From the NCBI RefSeq assembly GCF_002994745.2, contig NC_037093.1, positions 32,651,884-32,715,883 of the forward strand: 64,000 bases of DNA, read 5' to 3'. This document shows, piece after piece, positions 59,550 to 64,000 of this stretch. Below the pieces are notes generated by a model, which made no database searches, was not told where the DNA came from, and saw only the letters and a list, made by a program, of their open reading frames with translations. The translations under genes were made by a program, and so were the position numbers. The stretch is from Rosa chinensis (taxonomy: Eukaryota; Streptophyta; Magnoliopsida; Rosales; Rosaceae). Each line of letters starts with the position of its first letter. Position 1 is the stretch's first letter.

Positions 59550-60423
59550 ATCTAGTTTCTTGATCTTTGGTGTGAGTTGGTTGTTTATTTCTGCTTGATT
59601 GAAAACTTTTATGTGTTTATGTTCTTTGGGTTGACACTTAGGATATATGCATGTAATTGGAGCTAGGTTTAGAAAATAATTCACCTAATCGTCTTGTTTT
59701 CTAATCCACAAGTATGCAAGGCTTTGGACAAAAGCTGATGTTTTAAACAACTAGAAGAGCATGCTAGGTAGGCGTTCCACACTAGACTGCAACTCTATAA
59801 CCAATCGTTTCCATGAGATCTTAATGCTTCAAATATGTTGACACTATATGTGTTGTTGATAGGATAGCGTTCTATACCTTGATTGCATGTTTGATAGGCT
59901 TAGCTATTGTGCGTTCACGTAGACTAAGTAATTAGGGAAACATTAATAAGGGACATGATCTGCTCCGACTTGTTTCTTGGTTGATTTCTATTCACACCTT
60001 AGTAATTGAAACTAGGTTAACTTAACATTGTTCGAAAGTAATTGGTGGTGGATTTCCAAGTCTCTAACATGTTCTCCATCTTATTTTCTCAAAACCTAAA
60101 ATAAAAATCGTTTTTCTTTTATATTATCTTTTATTTTCGTTAAAAACCAAAAACCCCAAAATATTGTTCTTGTCTAGGATTGCAGAGCCCCTTTCTATCC
60201 CCTTCTGTCTCCTGCCATATTTTTCTCTCTTTTCTAGTATTTGACTTTTTTGTTTTGTTTAGTTGTGTTATTTGTTTTGTGCTTTAGTTAGTTTAGTTTT
60301 GTTTTCTTTTGTGTGAATTATAAAGTTACCATCAATCCCCGGTTAGAACGATCCCTGCTTACTCTATATTGCTAACAACTACATCTTGCAGGGTTAAGTT
60401 GAGCGTCTATTTTGGGCGTATCA
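59380..60423 (+). repeat. Partial 3' LTR of the gag-only element
   Basis: Similarity to the 5' LTR begins at GCCTTTCACCTTCTCTTC (57872 against 59386) and resumes at CTTTTCTAGTATTTGAC. Between them lies 0.8 kb that matches the central part of the family solo LTRs. The first 0.9 kb of the LTR is absent, so gag runs straight into the LTR. It ends TCA at 60423. Confidence 0.78.
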
Positions 60424-60428
60424 ATCTC

Positions 60429-62984
60429 TACAGCACCATGAGCAAACACATTTGTAACTATAAATGGGCCAACCCAACGATAACGAAGTTTACCCGGGAA
60501 TAGCTTAAGTCTGGAATGGAATAACAGAACTTTCTGGCCCACTTGGAAGCTTTTTCCGCGAATCATTTTGTCATGGTAGGCCTTTGTCTTCTCCTTGTAG
60601 ATCCATGAAGCATCGTAGGCCTCATTCCTTATCTCCTCAAGCTCATTTAGCTGTAGCTTCCTATGTAGGCCCGCTTCATCATAATCCATGTTGAACTTCT
60701 GGACAGCCCACCAAGCCTTGTGCTCTAGCTCCACTGGAAGGTGGCATGCCTTTCCGTAGGCCAACCTAAAGGGAGACATCCCAATAGGTGTCTTGTAGGC
60801 CATTCTGTAGGCCCACAATGCATCATCCAATCTCTGGCTCCAATCCTTCCTTGTCGGGCCCACTGTCTTCTCGAGTATCCTCTTGATCTCTCTGTTGGAT
60901 ACCTCTGCTTGGCCACTGGTCTGAGGGTGGTAGGGCGTGGACACCTTATGGGTTACCCCATACTTCTTCAGCAAAGCCTCGATTGTAGGTTGCAAAAGTG
61001 AGAACCTCCATCACTGATTAGCACACGTTAGCACACGTGGCACTCCAAACCTGGAAAATATGTTAGTTTTCAAGAAACCTGCAACCACTTTTGAATCGTT
61101 AGTCCTGGTGGCTTTTGCTTCCACCCATTTTGATACATAGTCCACAACCAATAGTATATATAAACAACCATTAGACGAGGGAAACGGGCCCATAAAGTCA
61201 ATGCCCCAAACATCAAAAATTTCTACATTTATTATTGGGCTCATGGGCATTTGATCTTTTGGGCCCAGATTACCAGTCCGTTGGCATCTATCACAAGAAA
61301 TACAAAACCAGTTTGCATCCTTGAAGATAGTGGGCCAATAAAATCCACAATCTAAGACCTTCAAGGCTGTTTTACGAGGCCTAAAGTGGCCTCCACAAGC
61401 CTCACTATGGCAAAATGACAGAATTGACCTATGTTCAGACTCTGGGATACATCTCCTAATGACTTGGTCACTACAATGTTTCCATAAATAGGGCTCATCC
61501 CAAATAAAGTGCCTAGCCATTTTCTTCAATTTATCCTTACTAGCTTTGGAAAGTGTGTCAGGAAATGTCCTAGTGACTAAATAGTTAATGATATCCGCAT
61601 ACCAGGGCACACTAACCTCTATCCCAGAGAGCTGCTCATCTGGGAAAGTTTCCTGTAGGGGCTGGACGTCCTCCTCATGTACTATCCTGCTCAAATGGTC
61701 CGCCACCACATTCTCGCTGCCCTCCTTGTCCTTGATCTCTAGGTCAAACTCCTGAAGCAACAGGATCCATCGAATCAATCTGGGCTTGGCCTCCTTCTTG
61801 ATCATTAGATATCTCAAGGCTGCATGGTCAGAGTAAACAATTACTTTAGAGTGCAATAAATAAGAACGAAACTTATCTAAAGCAAAAACTACAGCCAAGA
61901 GTTCTTTTTCAGTGGTGGAGTAGTTGAGCTGGGCGTCATTGAGGGTCCGAGAAGCATAGTAAATAGCATAGGGCTTCTTATCCTTCCTCTGGCCCAACAC
62001 AGCTCCAACAACATAGTCCGATGCATCACACATAAGCTCGAAGGGTAGACTCCAATCTGGAGGGCATATGATGGGGGCCGTGGTCAATAACTCCTTGAGC
62101 TTTTCAAACGCCTTCTTGCAATCCTCATTGAACACAAAGGGCACATCCTTTTGCAATAGGGCATACATAGGTCTCGCCACCTTGGAGAAGTCTTTGATGA
62201 ACCGCCTGTAAAATCCTGCATGGCCAAGAAAAGAGCGTACCTCCCTCACAGTTGTGGGGGAGGGTAAGTGACGTACAAGATCAAACTTAGCCTTATCTAC
62301 CTCAATTCCCCTATAAGATATTATGTGTCCTAACACTATTCCTTGTGTCACCATGAAGTGACACTTCTCCCAATTCAGCACAAGGTTAGTTTCTACACAC
62401 CTCTCAAGTATCAATCCTAGATTCTCTAAACAAGTATCAAAATCTTTACCAAAGACTCTAAAGTCGTCCATAAAGACTTCAATAATATTTTCAATGTATT
62501 CTGAGAAAATGGAAAGCATACATCTTTGGAAAGTACCTGGTGTGTTGCATAAGCCAAAGGGCATGCGCCTATAAGCAAAGGTCCCAAAGGGGCATGTGAA
62601 GGTCGTCTTATCCTGATCCTCGTGGGCTATGCAGATCTGGTTGTACCCACTATATCCGTCCAAGAAGCAATAGTAGGAATGGCCCGCTAAGCGCTCCAAC
62701 ATCTGGTCAATAAAAGGCAAGGGCATATGATCCTTCCTCGTTGTGGCATTCAGCTTCTGGCAGTCTATACATACCCTATGACCAGTGACTAATCTCTGGG
62801 GCACTAGCTCATTATCCTCGTTCTTCACCACTGTCACCCCAGACTTCTTGGGCACCACTTGCACTGGAGAGACCCACTTACTATCAGAAATGGGGTAGAT
62901 CACCCCACAATCTAGCAACTTGATCACCTCATCTTGGACCACCTTCATCATGGGCTGATCCCTTTGATATCTGCCAGAGTCCAA
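60429..62984 (-). pseudogene. Athila RT, RNase H and integrase
   Basis: RT: the open frame starts at 62984 with MMKVVQDEV...[46 protein letters not shown] and catalytic FMDD at residues 171-174 of this frame (62474-62463). RNase [36 protein letters not shown]. Integrase: zinc finger with CGGHF and CDRCQR, first Asp in [10 protein letters not shown]; the second catalytic Asp region is out of frame. A 10-bp tandem duplication (61018-61037) and a 1-bp loss near 61000 put a stop at 61011, after which the frame is restored. GQKVLL and RYRWVGPF follow. The gag-only element cuts the coding region at 60428; the last 41 codons lie at 56952-56829. Confidence 0.92.
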
Positions 62985-63994
62985 CCAATGGCAGTCTTGT
63001 GCTTCTTCAACACGTCCACCAACTTTCTTTCTTGCTCTACCTCCAGTGTTGATGATATGATCACTGGGAGGGTCTCTTTTTCTCCTAGGTACGCGTACTT
63101 CAAATGCTCAAGGAGTACCTTCAATTCCAACTTGGGTGCCTGAAAAATAGAGGGTAGCATTTTATTAGTAGCAACCGGAATTGACGAATAGGAAATTGAC
63201 CTCTTTATAGGCTGAGCTTCCAGTGAGGCCACAGTCTTGATCACTCTAGGCTCCTCAACGTCCCACTCAACCATTGGGATAGGTTCCCCATTTACATCAT
63301 ATCTGACCCCCTCCTCTAGGGTCAGAGCCATTGCTTAAGAGAAAACCTGCTCGAGTGAATCAACTACATCAATAGCAAAGCAAGGTTTCAAATCAGAAAC
63401 AGGGTACCTCATGGCTTCAAGAATGTTGAAGTGTATAACATCACCATCAAACTCCATGGTGAGAGTCCCTTTGTACACGTCAATTTTAGTTCTTGCAGTC
63501 CTCATAAAGGGACGCCCTAAAAGTAGTGGTGTGGTATTTAGGGGCGATTCCTCCATGTCCAATACGTAGAAATCCGCAGGGAATATCAGATGGTTTACCT
63601 GCACAAGAAAATCCTCAACATACCCTTGAGGGTATTTGTTAGACCTATCAGCAAGTTGAATGACAACATTATCCCTCTTAAGAGGGCCTAGACCTAGGCA
63701 CACATACAAATTATAAGGCTTAACATTTATGGATGCCCCTAAGTCTAACATCACATTTTCAAACCTGGTGTCACCAATGATACAGAGAACAGAAAAACTC
63801 CCTGGGTCCTTCAACTTTGGTGGTAGCTTCCTCTGGATAATGGCTGATACCGTCTTGCTCATTTTCACCACCTCCTTCTCTCTTGTCTGCCTCCTTGTGA
63901 TGCATAGCTCCTTCAAGAACTTGGCGTATTTAGGCACCTGTTTGATGCACTCGATCAAGGGCATGTTCACTTGAACCTTCTTGAAGATTTCCAA
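62948..63994 (-). pseudogene. Athila protease and RT linker
   Basis: 63994-63335: protease with the active-site motif MLDLGASINV (about 63750) and the flap-side motif LLLGRPFM, preceded by AIIQRKLPPKLKDPGSF. A TAA stop near 63335 interrupts the link to MALTLEEGVRYDVNG (63331). The linker runs to [13 protein letters not shown] (62950) and a stop. The stretch that follows this motif in the family (about 25-30 residues with a CMH motif) is missing, and the next conserved residues lie in another frame. So protease and RT no longer form one polyprotein. Confidence 0.88.
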
Positions 63995-64000
63995 GATCTC

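Larger units (their letters stand above)
56958..60423 (+). mobile_element. Short gag-only LTR retrotransposon (Athila relative), TSD ATCTC
   Basis: 3466 bp between exact ATCTC repeats (56953-56957 and 60424-60428). It starts TGATAGGAGC and ends GGGCGTATCA. It has a 5' LTR, a tRNA-Asp primer site, one gag-derived ORF and a partial 3' LTR, with no pol. It is inserted near the 3' end of the integrase gene of the Athila element, in the opposite orientation. Its structure fits the TR-GAG type of non-autonomous elements or an element reduced by deletions after insertion. Confidence 0.88.
53263..64000 (-). mobile_element. Athila (Ty3/gypsy) retrotransposon, running off the window
   Basis: A minus-strand element: 3' LTR at 53263-54977, polypurine tract, long non-coding region (54978-56828), then integrase, RNase H, RT and protease up to the window end. 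Gag and the 5' LTR lie beyond 64000. It entered the CACTA element at 53262; the left flank 5-mer is CACAG. It is itself split by the gag-only element 56958-60423. Confidence 0.92.

Overview
The window is plant nuclear DNA, almost certainly a dicot. It is AT-rich and intron-bearing, and is filled with plant-type transposable elements: Ty3/Athila, Ty3 chromovirus-like, Ty1/copia, LINE, MULE, CACTA and TIR MITEs. No bacterial, organellar, rRNA, tRNA or CRISPR feature was seen. The only gene that looks intact and host-owned is a three-coding-exon MATE transporter at 27306-30402 (minus). Nearly everything else is transposon inserted into transposon.

Layout. (1) 1-14340: a minus-strand LINE is split by three insertions: an LTR at its 3' side (1-1958), a complete MULE with TIRs and a 9-bp target duplication (2494-8152), and a solo LTR (10552-13244, TSD GCCTC). 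(2) 14340-16764: AT-rich repeated DNA holding a short LINE-like retroposon with a poly-A tail. (3) 16765-23453: a decayed minus-strand Ty1/copia element with both LTRs. (4) 23473-26990: a MULE-type MITE, a hAT-like fossil and a LINE fragment. (5) 27306-30402: the MATE gene. (6) 31942-35500: a second, degenerate MULE transposase split by a solo LTR. (7) 35507-46902: two gypsy-type LTR regions with nested insertions. These include a Pack-MULE carrying pieces of a SAR1 GTPase gene, a CACTA-like fragment, a captured RER1 fragment and two solo LTRs. (8) 46903-53262: one end and most of the coding part of a CACTA element, with TNP2-type and Ulp1-protease-bearing genes. (9) 53263-64000: a minus-strand Athila element running off the window, itself split by a short gag-only LTR element (56958-60423, TSD ATCTC).

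The insertions can be ordered by who interrupts whom. Five junction pairs carry exact target-site duplications (AACAAAATA, GCCTC, TTTAAAATT, TCTGT, ATCTC), and several more are near-exact. The points most worth following up are: the SAR1 Pack-MULE, whose terminal repeats resemble those of the MULE 30 kb away; a RER1 fragment 3.5 kb from it (both genes act in ER-Golgi traffic); a MULE transposase gene killed only by six in-frame stops with no frameshift found; and the reduced gag-only Athila relative that cut the end of an Athila integrase. I did not find a clearly new biological system. The novelty lies in gene capture and nesting.
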